From assembly GCA_946894095.1 (NCBI GenBank), contig OX335645.2, positions 10,253,001-10,317,000 on the forward strand: a DNA stretch of 64,000 nucleotides, written 5' to 3'. This DNA is from Incurvaria masculella (lineage: Eukaryota > Arthropoda > Insecta > Lepidoptera > Incurvariidae). The position numbers were made by a program, and so were the translations under genes. Positions 40,221-53,015 of the stretch are shown one piece after another. Every line of letters starts with the position of its first letter. Position 1 is the first letter of the stretch. Below the pieces are notes generated by a model, which saw only the letters and a program-made list of their open reading frames with translations, searched no databases and was not told the DNA's origin.

Positions 40221-41220
40221 AGAATTATTTTTATTTTTTTAAGGTGTCGTTATCCGAAAATGTAAAAAAACATTTCCATCGTTGACTGACCCAAATCGTT
40301 CAATCAAAAACAATGTTGATCCCCAAAGACTGGCAAAGCGTCACAAATAATTCTGGTTTCGCTATTTATAACAATTAAGGCGCTGATACTAGCCAAAACG
40401 CTTACTTGGACGAGACACCCCAAGGAAATGAACAAAGTCTGACGATTAGAAATTGCATTACAACAATATATAATTTATATTCTAGCGATCAAATAGTTTT
40501 CGTTTACTTTTGTTTCCATTTTCAACAAGAATTTTTAAGAAAGGTGTCCGTTTCTGAGATTTTTTGACTAAGGGTAGACATCTAATTGGAAACTGAATTA
40601 TTGGTTTATGCATACATTAATACTTATATCTACCGATTTTATTTCTTTAAAATATCGAATGCGATTTTTTTTAAATCGTATTAAAAGATATGACAAAGTT
40701 ATTCCCAGAATAAGAGAAATTTAGAACTGAAGTTTCTTGCCCCTCTTGCATTACATGTAAAACAAATAAACTTCAGCGGAACAATGCATAACTTTGTTTT
40801 TTGTAGTTCAGCTCATAAAACAACACGAATACTCAATGCTCCAGACGAGCGAATAGGCCATAACCTATCGACTTCTTCACCTCAGCCCCTCGCCCTCCGA
40901 TAGCCCGCGCATTTATTTACGATTATTGGTTATAGGCCGAAGTTTTGAGGAGCTAAGTCCGGCGGCAGCGGCGGCGCGCGGCGACGTCTCCCCGCGGGGC
41001 AGTAACCGCTCAGCCGGCCGCGCGGTGGGCAAGAAGAGGGTGTGATGCTCGACGGATATATTCATCTACGGGGAATTACTCGAGTCTCCGTATGAAATTA
41101 TTTTTTTGTTTTCTGTGTACTAAACTGTTGGTGCTCGGTTTTGTACGGTGGTACAGATTATTTTCATGTAGATGATCGCAACTGACGTCTTTTAAGATTT
41201 GTACATTTTAATTTTTTCCG
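40221..41220. other. Stretch without recognised gene
   Basis: AT-rich, except for a strongly GC/CpG-rich block at about 40,950-41,030 made of GGCGGC-like runs. No coding signal. Confidence 0.45.
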
Positions 41221-41506
41221 TTTCCGTACCCTAAAAGGTGCCAACGGAACCCTATTACTAAGCCTCCGCTGTCCGTCCGTCCGTCCGTCTGTCACAGGGC
41301 TGTATCTCATGAACCATTATAGGTACCTAAGCACCTGAAATTTTCACAGAGTGTGTATTTATTTTGCCGCTACAACAACAAATAGGTGAATTAAAAAAAT
41401 TATAAAAATGAAATGAGGGCCCCATACAAACAACTTTTTTTTTGTGTTGAATCTTGTACGATGGTACGGAACCCTTCGTGTGCGAGTCCGACTCGGCCGG
41501 TTTTTC
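41221..41506 (-). repeat. CCGGCCAAGTGCGAGT-type repeat, copy 3
   Basis: Starts with TCCGTACCCTAAAAGGTGCC, has a (GTCC)n run at 41269-41288, shares CACAGAGTGTGTATTTATTT with copy 2 and ends GTGCGAGTCCGACTCGGCCG. Confidence 0.75.
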
Positions 41507-42533
41507 GTTATTACCTTTACCTATGCTCGTACCCATACTACGTGACCGATATTACCCACTCTTTGACCCCCTACCTTCCCACTTTTGACCTACCGGGGCA
41601 TGTGCTCAAGGAAGTGAGTTGGAAGGAAATGAAAACGAAGCTCACATGTATACGTAGGTATTCATGGTTCGTCATAAAGTTAATTTACGACGAATATTAA
41701 TACTTGAATACTAATACTGACCGTGGTATTTTGCGAACCCTTCCCCTCCCCCTAAGTCGTATGAGTAATGAGTACGAGCTCTTAGTTCGATGACGGATTC
41801 GGGACGCGCAAAATCGCGTCCTGTGAAGTGAACTTTTCTTACGTTTAGTTGGAACCCGAGAAAATAAGGATCTAGCGAATTTGTAATCGAACTGACTGGC
41901 CGATGTTACCGTCAGTGTGTGAGCTATCACAAATAGTGGGTACACTGCCGTCATTATTTAGTCCATCACACTGCATTCCAAAAGGATTTAAAAGCCATGA
42001 CAAATACGTAGAGACCGTTTTACGCGTATGATTAAAGTTGGCAAACGCAGATTTTTTTTGTTTCCGTTTCGACCATCTCTTTTTAATGACATGACCAACG
42101 AACCTGTGCTAGTTTTCATCTGCCATCTCTAATATCGAGTTGATAACCTACATATTTCTGTGGGCAAAATGAAACCCATGGTCTACGATACAAGAGACCC
42201 ACAAAGCAACACCGAGCCAAACCATAGACAATCGACATTGAATTTTCTGACCTTGGTTCTTGACCTTCAAAGAAGTTAAAGGTATTCATTTATTCTAAAT
42301 CTCCACTTTTTAACAAACTCAACTTTATTTCTGCGTCAACAGGTGTTCGCAGATGTAACAGAGAATATACAGGGCTGACTTATTCACGCCTACCATCACG
42401 GATTCCATTGAAAAGTCCGATTTATATTAATTAACGGCTGTTATGCTCGGTTGCATTGGCATCTGGCATCTTGTAATGAACAAAATGTAGCTAGGTACTT
42501 TTATTTGTGCATGTAATTACGATGTCTAAGTAT

Positions 42534-43486
42534 TGTGGAGAGATGAAAAGGTGGGTCAGGTCTTGAGACCCACGGCTGCGCAGCTGCTCTCCTCTAGTCG
42601 TGATTTGAATGTTGTATATGTGTTATCTCGCTGGGAAACTTCGTTAGTGCGATATAGACTTCAGGCTGGTAGCGCCATCTAGCGCCCGTTATGTTAACTA
42701 GCTTCTATTGCATCTGTTGGTCGCATTTGTGGCATGCGAAACTAGCAGCTCTCAGTAGAGGGCGCTAGGTCGCTACATCACTTTCCCCCAGTCGAATGGC
42801 AAGTTGCCATGAAGACGATATTGCTGCTGGTTTCGGTGCTGATCGTCAGTGTCCAGTGTGACGCGGTGAGTCGGTCGTGGTGCTGGATGACGGAGCACCG
42901 AAGGTGCCCAGTGCGACGCGGTGAGTCGGTCGTGATGCTGGGTGACGGCTGCCGGAGGTGCCCAGTGTGACGCGGTGAGTCGGTCGTGATGCTGGGTGAC
43001 GGCTGCCGGAGGTGATTATGTTACCGGCGTCCTAGTTGGCGTATCGATACACCTACTTAGGACGATGGTGCTGATTTTTCTTCTGCTGGGTTGGAGTGAT
43101 GCTGGATGACGACATGCTTGAGTTACTACCGGTGAGACCCGCTGGTGGGAGGCCGGTAGCAACTGTCGTGACTGCTGAAGTATACCTTGTTGTGACTAGA
43201 GGAGGCGTGGTTGTTGTTGTTGGATCACGTCGGGGTCACCACTGTGGAGAGATGAAAAGGTGGGTCAGGTCTTGAGACCCACGGCTGCGCAGCTGCTCTC
43301 CTCTAGTCGTGATTTGAATGTTGTATATGTGTTATCTCGCTGGGAAACTTCGTTAGTGCGATATAGACTTCAGGCTGGTAGCGCCATCTAGCGCCCGTTA
43401 TGTTAACTAGCTTCTATTGCATCTGTTGGTCGCATTTGTGGCATGCGAAACTAGCAGCTCTCAGTAGAGGGCGCTAGGTCGCTACA
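42534..43486. mobile_element. TRIM-like miniature LTR retroelement
   Basis: Two identical 244-bp direct repeats (42534-42777 and 43243-43486) start TGTGGAGAGATG and end GGTCGCTACA, the TG...CA ends of LTRs. The 4-bp sequence GTAT flanks both sides (42530-42533 and 43487-43490). The 465-bp interior has no ORF but three tandem units of about 58 bp (GACGCGGTGAGTCGGTCGTG). Total length of 953 bp fits a terminal-repeat retrotransposon in miniature, moved by proteins of another element. Zero differences between the repeats mean a recent insertion. I could not identify a primer-binding site or purine tract with confidence. Confidence 0.8.
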
Positions 43487-43490
43487 GTAT

Positions 43491-43650
43491 GAATAGAGTT
43501 CACTGAATAAAATATCTACAATGTCTCCATGTTATGAGCTAAGCGCCATTTTTAAATGGTATTAATACTTTCCATTTGTTTTGCTAAACATTTCGGATAC
43601 AAATTTTCCAACATAATATTCTAGAATGGATGAGCTGGTTAAATTGAGGT
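43491..43650. other. Short stretch without recognised feature
   Basis: AT-rich sequence between the TRIM-like element and a SINE-like copy. Confidence 0.4.
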
Positions 43651-43955
43651 TCCGGCACGTCTTCCTGCCGTAAGCGGCGACTAAGGGACATTTAGTTGAT
43701 GGTTCAGGTTCCACGTAGACTGTTTCGACTAGACTTCTCGTCGTCTGACTTATACTGGTGGTAGAGATAGTCCCGCCTGTGATACCATCCTATTGAATGA
43801 TTAATTATCAAAGCGACAATACCACTGTCCGTTTATTCCATTCAGTTGTAATAGCCGTGCAATATAAAGAAGACCCTGGAATGGCTTCTAGTTCCAATAT
43901 GGTGTGTTGGGCTAACATCATGACAGTGGCCATCCATGCCGAGTTACGAAAAAAT
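43651..43955 (+). mobile_element. SINE-like element with alternative head
   Basis: The 3' part has TAGCCGTGCAATATAAAGAA, TATGGTGTGTTGGGCTAACA and GTGGCCATCCATGCC, i.e. the shared SINE tail, followed by an A-run. The 5' part (CCGTAAGCGGCGACTAAGGG) resembles the beginning of the LINE at 36.7 kb rather than a 5S or tRNA head. It may be a chimera or an adjacent fragment. Confidence 0.5.
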
Positions 43956-44529
43956 CCATGTTTTGGACCAACTTTTACATGTCTTGTAACGAAACACGTG
44001 CATCAGCCACAAGTTTATCTTCCAGAATAAGGGGATTTTGAAAACTAATAATCGAAATAAGTACCGAAGATCGAATATTCCAAGCGTGTATTTGATTTCG
44101 GTCACTTAAATAAGAATTATTGGAGTCAGTCCGTGTCGAGTATTTGCCCATTGGTTTTGTCGTCGCTTCTCGGCTGCATTTTTCCTTATTAATTTTATTG
44201 TGCATTCGTTTGGAAGGTGAGGCGATCCCGCGGGAAGGATGCGGTATGTGAGAAATTACACCTCGGCTCAATATTTATGGGTTATATTCGGCGGGCCCTT
44301 TGTGCATGGCTGCCGCATAAATAAAGGTCCTTATCGCGTGAGACTTCTAACGCGGGCCGGATTGCTTGGATCTCTCGAAGGACACACATTTAAAAGTTCG
44401 TAATGAATAATTGTAATGGAGAATAAAGTAAAAATATAAATGTTTAATACAGAAAGATCGGAACATGTTTGCATTATTAAATCCTTATTATTAAAATATT
44501 ATACACACACAATTACTATGGCCCAAGCG

Positions 44530-44640
44530 AAAAAAGAGGTAGAGGACGTCCTAAAGAAAGATGGATCGATGAAGTAATAAAAAAAGCGAAAGTGAAAGGG
44601 GAATGGAAAACAATGGAGGCGGCCTTAATTTTTAGAATTT
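44530..44640 (+). pseudogene. LINE ORF C-terminal remnant
   Basis: Translates to RGRGRPKERWIDEVIKKAKV, the GRPxxRW motif found at the end of many insect LINE ORFs. Followed by an AT-rich tail with (ATT)n at 44703-44716. Confidence 0.5.
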
Positions 44641-44719
44641 AGTTTTTTGTTAGTTATAATTTTCTTAAATATGTATATAAATTAAGGAATAAAAAAGGGT
44701 TCATTATTATTATTATAAA

Positions 44720-47700
44720 AATATTCATCGCTATGCTTTTAGAATGAATTGAAATGAAGATTTGCAAGTTATTACTTTCGGATGTTGCCATTTTCGCAGT
44801 TTTAGTCCTACTTACTTAAAGCTTGGGTACTGGCAAAAAGAACCAAAATTATCTTAAGATATATTTGCATTAGTATGTTAAGTGTACTTGCATAAGCACT
44901 TGTACATATTATTTAAAAAGGCTGAAACGAAAAAAAAACTAATTACATGAATTATATTATATGAATTATAACTTTTTCCATAAAATATCACTGCACAGTA
45001 ATGGAAACCGCTGGAGAAATTGCAAGTGTAGATAACTGCCTTCCAGTATCCCATTTGGGGCATTTGCAATTGCTCAACAGCAATGGTGGTGCATATTAAT
45101 GTTTGATAATTTTAAGTTTATATCAACACGTAGATTGACGACAGACGAGAGAGCCCGAGAGCTATGTTTTTCGCAAGGAAATTGTATGAATTTGAGTCAG
45201 CGAACGAATAGCACGCATAGATGTGCTTATATATATACAATGCGTACATTTGCAAATATCCAAAACCGAGTAAAGCACAAAACATAAACATGTGATTCCA
45301 GTCAATTCACTTTGGTACAAAAATTATGTCTTTACTTTTGAAGGAAACGATAATTTATTGAGACGATTTTCTTATTTTTTTTCTTTTCTTTCAATGCTAA
45401 TTCTTCTTAGGGCCGATTTTTCAAAAGTCAGCTAATCAGCTAGAGAACTATTCGACGGATTTATTTACACCTCTGCTTATCCATCCCTTATAGTAATTCC
45501 ATATTTTTTATAGTAAAATTACAGTAAAATAATAGTGATAGAAAAAACAACGCTTCATCTTTTGACATACATAAAATCAGTCCGATAAGTACTATCTGAG
45601 GTTTGAAAAATCGGCCCTTACTAGCATATCCAAATAATTTTGAGATAAATTCCCAGATAAATGGTAACATATCCATTTGCGTTATGACGTAATAATAATC
45701 GAGTCCTCTCCTGGACCAAGGCCGATGTGTTGGCAGTACCGAATTTCTCGAAAACATCCGGACGGAATACCCAGACGTCTGCGTTGCGTCTGCGCCGTCG
45801 TCGCCGCCGCCAACGATTTTATTGTCTCTTACTTTATCCCTTTAATATTCTGCGTGTCATTTGCAAAACGATTTTTCCGTCTGTGACACATATTTAGTGG
45901 CCAGCTCTGTCGCGCTAAAATCACCAAGCTCGCCGAAATTTCTCGAGTTTTGTCTCGAATCGGCTATTTCGCTTCGGTTTCGGTTGGCCTATTATTCGTA
46001 GACTTGAGTTATCGATAGCTATCCTCCGCATAATTATACCACCCAAAAATTCGGAAAATTCAAATATTACACAGACAAGGTTCTACGTTAGTTAGATCTA
46101 CAGTTAGGTAAGTAATGAAAACTTTTCTCAGTTTCAGTCTTTGCCTATTAATTAAGATAGTCTCTGTCAAACTCCAAACACGATTAATATAAAATCGCAA
46201 TGAAACGGATATTTTAATCCTGTATACAAATTAATAAATGGAAACAAACCTAGATTTGGTGATTCAATAATTATTTGAATACTAACTATTATTGATTTGA
46301 TTCTTCTTGATCTTATTGACGATTAATAATAACATTAATGCACTAATTGCGAATCTCACAAAGCAGGCATCGGCGCGGCAACATTGAATGAATGCGTAGG
46401 CCGCACATTGCCAGCTCAGAAAGCGCACTTACCCGTCAATCAGCGAAGAGAAAATCTCCCAGTAATTACTTATCTCTATTATGTTACAAAATGGTTCGAT
46501 TATTCCCAATAACGTGCGCCACTTATCTCCCCCGGCGCAGCGGTCGTCTTGCGGCGACTTCCCCGCCGCACGCCCACGGCCGACGGCTCGAGAGGTGCCC
46601 AATCATCGGGAAATCATCCAGCTCACTTGACGCCGGCGAGCTGGAAACGAGAGCTCTTCATATTCGACGGGACACGAAAATATTGTGCCTCTCGTCCTTC
46701 CTCGCCAACTTTACGATTTCACTTTCTCTTCGCATGGTTATGAATGTACTTCTATAGGCGCGTTTGGGAAAATAGATCATAGTGTGTTTGTTAAAGTGAC
46801 AAATATTTTTTTCGAATATTGCCGCCGTCTATTGGTCGTTTGCCTCAGTTCAAATGTGTTTGAATGGATGAAACAATTCTGTTTTAAAAAATAACACATC
46901 CTATATTTTTGCACCAGACAATACTGTCACTTATAAAGAAAATCAGTTTCTTATTTTTTATAGAATACTTTTAATTTAATGTTTTCTTAAATTTTTGTTT
47001 TTAAGTCACAATACATGTTAAGATTTAGATTCAGCAATTTTTAAACTTATGAGCGATTTTGAAGCGACAGCTGTTGTACATAGATGAATCGTTTTTGACT
47101 GTGTATATATATATTTTTTGGGTCTATTGAATTTTTAGTTGTTCAAAAATATATGTCTAAATAAACGATAAGAAGGTATTTAATTTAGTTGGCGGGGTTT
47201 AGCGATTAGAAACCACACTTTTTACCGACTTTCCTAAAAAGTCCATCTTTTTAAACCAAACATAACATCTTTATACATATTAATGGCTGAGCCAAAAATA
47301 TACATCACAAGGACACACTCTACATGCACATACTGGGATAAGTACCCCATTTCGTAAAGGAGCCACATCAAGAAAATAAATATGAACGGAGAACCTCTTT
47401 CAACAGTCATAGCGGCAAACGTTTTCGCATAGGAACACGTTGACAGCGGAATTTAATAATGACAAAATAATATAAATGTCTTCCACAAAGGTTACCCTTT
47501 CTTCTGTCCGTCATACGCCGCGACACGAACGCACTCGTGCTGGGACCGGGCGGAGGCCAGCATTCATACATCAACCAGCCTCATCTAATATCAGCAATAT
47601 CGTCGAGTAAATTTAATTTTCTGCCCATTATAAAAGGCCGACTAATTTATTTGTGGAGATTTCTTGGTGGAGTCACTTGGTAGATTACATATTTGACCGT

Positions 47701-47807
47701 GTCAGTCATATTTAGTAGGCTTCGAATTCAATATATTAAAAATATTCCTATACATTTTATTTTCACCGATGATTGGTGTGAACTTGTGCGTTTGAAGCAC
47801 GATTTTA
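44720..47807. other. Long stretch without recognised gene
   Basis: No gene, RNA or complete transposon recognised. A GC-rich block at about 46,520-46,650 has open frames on one strand without domains. The 95-bp segment 45,405-45,470 and 45,550-45,620 share the inverted phrase GGGCCGATTTTTCAAA, which suggests a small foldback element. Confidence 0.4.
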
Positions 47808-48195
47808 ATTTTTTTTTTATGTAACAGGACATGGATGGCTAATACCACACCTTCTGTCATGGTATTAGCCCAACACACCACATGGGAACTAGGTGCCATG
47901 CCAGGACCTTCCTTATATTGCACGGCTACATTGAACTGGATGGAAAACACGGACAATTTTCATTGCCGCTTCGACCATCGTTCATCCAATGCGATGGTAC
48001 CAACCCGGGCGGGATAAACCCTACCACCTAGTAAGTAAGGAAGGGGACCTACAGTTTAACGTGGAATCCGAACCACGGCCAGCCTCTCTTAACGGTCGAA
48101 TGGTCACCCATCCAAGACCAGACCGGACCCAGCGTTGCTTAACTTCGGAGAGCGATCGCCGAAGTGTCGCGACACTGGGCCACTGAGGCTGACAT
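47808..48195 (-). mobile_element. 5S rRNA-headed SINE, best preserved copy
   Basis: On the minus strand it starts TGTCAGCCTCAGTGGCCCAG and continues with the 5S-like CTCCGAAGTTAAGCAACGCT, GGTCTTGGATGGGTGACCAT (the RNA polymerase III internal promoter region of 5S rRNA). A body with GTTCGGATTCCACG and CCCGCCCGGGTTGGTACC comes next, then the tail ATGGTATTAGCCATCCATGT and an A-run. About 388 bp. The tail is the same as in the tRNA-headed SINEs at 24110 and 62744. Confidence 0.85.
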
Positions 48196-48214
48196 TTTTT
48201 TTAAATATCAAATG

Positions 48215-48485
48215 TTGTTGTAATGGTTTATTATATCCGGACATGGAGGCTGATACCACACCTAATGTCATGATATTAACACAGCAAGCTTCATGGGAAC
48301 TAGATGCGTTTGCAGAACCTTATTAATATTGGACAGCTACGTGGATTGGATCGAAAACACGGAGAGTTTTCATTGCCGTTTCAACCATCGTTCATTCAAT
48401 GAGATGCTTTGAATTGGGCGGGATTAATCTTATTATGTTAGGAAAGGGACCTATAGTTTTACGTGTAATCCAAACCACGAACCAC
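48215..48485 (-). mobile_element. Diverged SINE copy
   Basis: Carries degraded versions of the tail (CCGGACATGGAGGCTGATAC), body (TGGATTGGATCGAAAACACG) and junction (GGAAAGGGACCTATAGTTTT). The head is missing. Confidence 0.6.
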
Positions 48486-49170
48486 GAATCCCTTAGTCGG
48501 GAACTAATTCAGCGGGAGCACTTGTATTCTTATTTCGTGCCGGACGGTTTTCGTTTTTGGCTTGCTTATTAAAATATATGCTTTCATTATATCATTAATG
48601 ATTACTATCCGGCTTTTAACGGCATTGCCTTCATGATATGACTGGAAAAAATTCAGCCTTTATTCCTTCGATATATTTTCTTAAAATTTAAAAAGTTTCC
48701 GCCCTCCTTTCTATGTATGTGCCCTTCGAAAGTTACTTGATCCAAAATATGCAGAAGAAGGATATCTTTTGAGAATATCTAACAAAAGTCGTACCGCCTT
48801 AAATGTGGACAGCAAAATCGTCGAAATATTAAATAAAAACTTTGATATGCCAAAATACCACTATAATATCTCAATATAATAATCACCACTATAATAATCA
48901 CTATTTTTACTGGGGAGGCATTTTCTATACAACAAAGATATTATAATCGAAATCAGTCAAGGCCATATAAAGATTTGTGTGAACAACGTTGAGATCACTG
49001 AAAATAATGGTAGGAGAAGTGCGGTCGATAACAAACGACCATACCGCCGTATAGTCAGTGACCATTTAATTTGTATGGGAATTCGGCGGCGTGTCGTATG
49101 CCACACAGTAGCAAAATCGCCACAGCCGCCGCGCACTGAAAGTGCGAGTTACAAAATATGCTTAGGGTGG

Positions 49171-49289
49171 AGTGCACAATCTCTGCTTAGTATTATATGT
49201 AGTTATGGTTATTATCGATCTCTCTTCTTTCTTCTTCAGGCGAAAAATAAGGACGGATATATTTTAATAAAACCAGAGATTTTGCACTT
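49171..49289 (+). repeat. Small inverted-repeat element, second copy
   Basis: Ends AGTGCACAATCTCTGC and CCAGAGATTTTGCACTT; the interior is inverted relative to 23618-23729. Confidence 0.6.
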
Positions 49290-50430
49290 CACGCTTAAAA
49301 GTTTAATTACGACGATATCAAACAGAAAACAAAAGTGGGCATCGCTCGTTAACCATCTCTGGCAAGCACACTCATAAAGCAGTTTCATAATAGTATATGC
49401 ATGCTGGCATAATAGACATGCTTAATTATGCATGCCCGATTCCTAATAATATCCAAATGCGACAATAGACAACGTCTAACTCGCCGACAGAGTGACAAAT
49501 ATCTAATGTTCCATCTTCAACTACGAGATTAATATCATCAGATAACTCGAGAGCGAGCACAAAGAGCGAAACAAAAAGCACGCAACGGACTGGTATCCAT
49601 CGCAGATACCAACACTAACAATGCACTAATTTGAAACGCGATGCGCAGACGCATGCGCGACATCAATACACACTTTGTGTACCCTTGCGAGCTTATTATT
49701 TATAAATTACCTTTTTATTGCTACAATACATTATCCATCCTCGCACCTCCGAACAATTTTGAAATCTGTTCCCTCCAGATCAAAGCTCACAATTCTCCTA
49801 TGATTTTCTAACAGATACATTCGTGTCACATTAACGCAAGGCGGCAAGCAGAGACAATACTTGACACGCTCTAAATACAAGAACTATTGCTCGTTCTAAA
49901 ATTAAGATGAGATGAAAGGGAAAATTCAGTTTAATACAAAAAACAGATTCAGAATTTAATAAAGTCGATGTGGGGAGTTGCATTGTCTGCAGTCGTCGGG
50001 GACAGAGTCATTGTCCGTGGCCAAAAGCATGTTATTATTCAGACATCACGGCCGATTAAGTTTACAAATGAGAGAAATGCTGGATCAAAAGAATAACAGG
50101 TGTTCTCTATTATAATTTGTCATTTTATCTCATTCCGTTTCATCGTGTCTCTTAGCTATGACAATGGATTAGTTATGAGATTCTGTGTTGTTTTAATTGT
50201 TGTTCTTATAATCAGAGTCTACGAATAATTTTATGTCTGTAAGTTTTCTGTTCTAAAGGTGAGAGATCTTCTGTTTTTCACCTATCGTGCAAAAAAATTG
50301 TCACCACTATTAACATTTTTTTTATGTCTTGAATGTTTTTGAATGCTCGTATAAAAAAAAAACATTTTATTTGTATGCAAATAAGTACTTAGTTTTTAGA
50401 ACCAAAAGATTTTGTTTTAAATAAAGTTCT
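49290..50430. other. Stretch without recognised gene
   Basis: No domain, RNA gene or repeat boundary recognised. Confidence 0.45.
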
Positions 50431-50431
50431 A

Positions 50432-51725
50432 CGAGGGTGGATCATAAAGTTTTTGGAATCACATACTTCTAACAGATATTTTGAGGGTAATCTGTAATGA
50501 AAGTGAGCAGTCACTATTGTAGTGTTTTGACGTAAAATATAATTCAGCTGTGGTTTAAAGTTCTGAAGAAATATTTTTTTTAATTTAAGTGGTCGCAAAA
50601 AATTACGAAGTATGGAGAAAAACGAGATTTGTGCTGTTACAAAGTACCTGTTTCTGAAAAACATTTCTGCTAAGGATTTTTTTCTGAATATGCAGCAAAC
50701 ATAAGGGGACAGTGCACCACCCTATTCCACCGTTGCTTACTGGATATCTAATTTCAAACGTAGCAGATCGAGCTGTGAAGATGACGGCCGCTCTGGCCAC
50801 TCGACCACCTCCCTCACAGACGAAAAGGTCCAAAATGTGGAAAAAAAGGTCTTGGAAGACAGACGAGTACAATAAACCACCTCTTAGAGACCCTAAAGAT
50901 TAGTTATGGCAGCGGTAAAAAAAAATTGACACATGTTTTGAACTTAAAAAAAGTGTCAGCAAGATGGGTACCACGAATGTTCACTGACGAGAACAAGAAG
51001 CAACATCTTGACATCTCTAAGCGGAATCTCGACATCTTTCAAGAAGATCCTGAACTCATCTTAGGTTTTTTTGTAACCATTGATGAAACGTGGGTGCAAC
51101 ACTTCAATCCCGAGACAAAACAACAAAGCATGTACCGGAAACGACCGTCTTCTCCTCCCGTGAAGAAATTTGGTGTTGCTGCGACTGCATGCAAAGTTAT
51201 GGCCTCTGTGTTCTGGGAGGTTGAAGGAATTCTCCTGCTTGCCTTCTTGCCTAAAGTTTAATCAATTCCCCGTTCATATTATGCAGCTTTAATCGCGAAA
51301 TTGCGAGATACCATTAAAGAAAAACGACGAGGAAAGTTGACGTCCGGCGTGCTGTTTCATCAAAACAAAGCGCCCGCTCACGGATCTGTAATCGCCCACA
51401 CTGCAATCAGTGATGCTGGCTTCGACCTTTATGAGCACATGCCATATTAATTGGAGTTAGGCCCCAGTCATTTTCATGTATTTTGAAAATGGAAAGAAAA
51501 TCTCCGTTGAACCAAATTCGAGAATAATTTAGGGGTCATGGCTGCTGTGGAGGAGTTTTTCGATGCTCACGAACAATATTTTTTTAAGGATGGAATAATC
51601 AATCTAGAAAAGCGGTATACCAAGTGTATCGAATTGGAAGGAGATTATGAAGACAAAAAAAATTAGTTTCAATCAAATTTTCATTGTTTTCATGGTCATT
51701 CCAAGAACTTTATGATCCACCCTCG
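50432..51725 (+). mobile_element. Mariner-type DNA transposon, inactive
   Basis: Inverted ends CGAGGGTGGATCATAAAGTT and TATGATCCACCCTCG, about 28 bp, flanked by TA on both sides (50430-50431 and 51726-51727). Length of 1294 bp is normal for mariner. The transposase gene inside is broken (see separate entry). Confidence 0.92.
50612..51666 (+). pseudogene. Mariner transposase pseudogene
   Basis: The frame starts MEKNEICAVTKYLFLKN and is stopped after 30 codons by TAA (about 50702). A helix-turn-helix-like part follows (YSTVAYWISNFKRSRSSCED). The longest remaining frame contains FFVTIDETWVQHFNPETKQ, where the first catalytic Asp is kept. Downstream, the second Asp position reads FHQNKAPAHG (Asn in place of Asp), and the third reads PSHFHVF (His in place of Asp). 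Several further stops occur. It cannot make an active enzyme. Confidence 0.85.
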
Positions 51726-52403
51726 TATTTACGTTTCCTAACCGCTTCCAGCATCTAAATTTCCTTGATATTTGGTTGACATCGTCAATTTAAATATCTC
51801 AAATAATTTTTATAAAATTAATTTTTAAATGATTAAAATGAGTTTTTTTTTCTTAATCGAATAATTTATTTAAATTTTGTTAATGTAACTTTTAGGGCAT
51901 GAAAACCAAAAAATTGTTGGAAAAAGCATTTGTTTTACACCACTGATCAGTAATTTGTGGATTCATCTTTAATCATCGGATCAAAAGATTAACGAATATG
52001 GAATAAAATGAAAAACATTTAGCATACAATTTTGTATGAAATGTTTTACTGTATATAAGTATATGTTAATCCAAGGAATTAGATCGCTCCAGTTCTACAG
52101 AGAAAGTGCTCTACACAAAGTCCTCCACTCCATTAATTATGTGAATGCAAATTTCATCGGAGCGCGGAGCGAGCTCAGTGCAAAGGACGTCGTCTCGTTA
52201 TAAACGCAACAATTAATCAAAGTGCTGAGGTCATTAATTATTTTATCATTTGACATCTGCGGAGTAGAGTCACAACGCGGACTGCGGACTGGGCAATAGA
52301 CCTCCGCCGCGCGCTGCACTCTAGTTTCCGGCGAAATGGCATTAGTGAATGATTCAATCGTCGTGTTCGTGATACTGGTAACAGAATGAACAAAATGAAA
52401 TGA

Positions 52404-52535
52404 AAACAATCTTTATTTGCAAGCCTGCAAGCATGGTTTACAAAAAGGCGGAATTAATGCCATGAGGCATTCTCTGACATTCAACCTTAGAGACGTAGGA
52501 GAGGTGCGGTGGGGCGGGCAAAAAAAAACTAAAAA
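52404..52535 (-). mobile_element. LINE 3' end, (TTTCA)n tail type
   Basis: On the minus strand it contains AATGCCTCATGGCATTAATT (a small stem-loop), CCGCCTTTTTGTAAACC and CAAATAAAGATTG, ending in TTTTCATTTCA repeats. The same tail occurs at 54772-54900. No coding sequence survives. Confidence 0.65.
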
Positions 52536-52784
52536 TTAAGGAAAATATTAAGTATGTTAAACAATATTTTTAAAGTGAAATGTAAAAGTATATATTTTGT
52601 ATCAAAATGCGAAGGAATGAATAAAAAACCATACGTAGCACAAAAATACAAGAAGAGAGAGAGAGCAGAACTCCTGCTTGGTTTTTATAACAATATTCTC
52701 TCTAGCTTTAAAAACATTTATATCCCGGCATGGCACCTTCAACAACTTGGTTGGATATGCTACTGTTAATAGTTGTGATTATAG

Positions 52785-53015
52785 CCTCTTTTTTATGTAT
52801 TGAACCGGACATGGATAGCTAATACCACACCTATGTAATGCAAAAAACCTAATCAGGACTTTGCCACTACATTGAACTGGATGGATAACACACCATTTTC
52901 ACGGCTAATTTCGCGGTTTTCATTTTTGCAGTTAATTCAATGCAATTGTACCGACCCGGGCGTGATCAGCCCTATCACCTGGTAAATAATGAAGGGGACC
53001 TACAGTTTTACGTGG
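52785..53015 (-). mobile_element. Diverged SINE copy
   Basis: Has the tail CCGGACATGGATAGCTAATA, the body motifs ACATTGAACTGGATGGATAA and GACCCGGGCGTGATCAGCCC, and GGGGACCTACAGTTTTACGT. The 5S head is absent. Confidence 0.6.

Noticed and set aside
48085..48195. Candidate 5S rRNA gene
   Set aside because: Only the internal-promoter region matches 5S, the ends diverge and the sequence continues into a SINE body.
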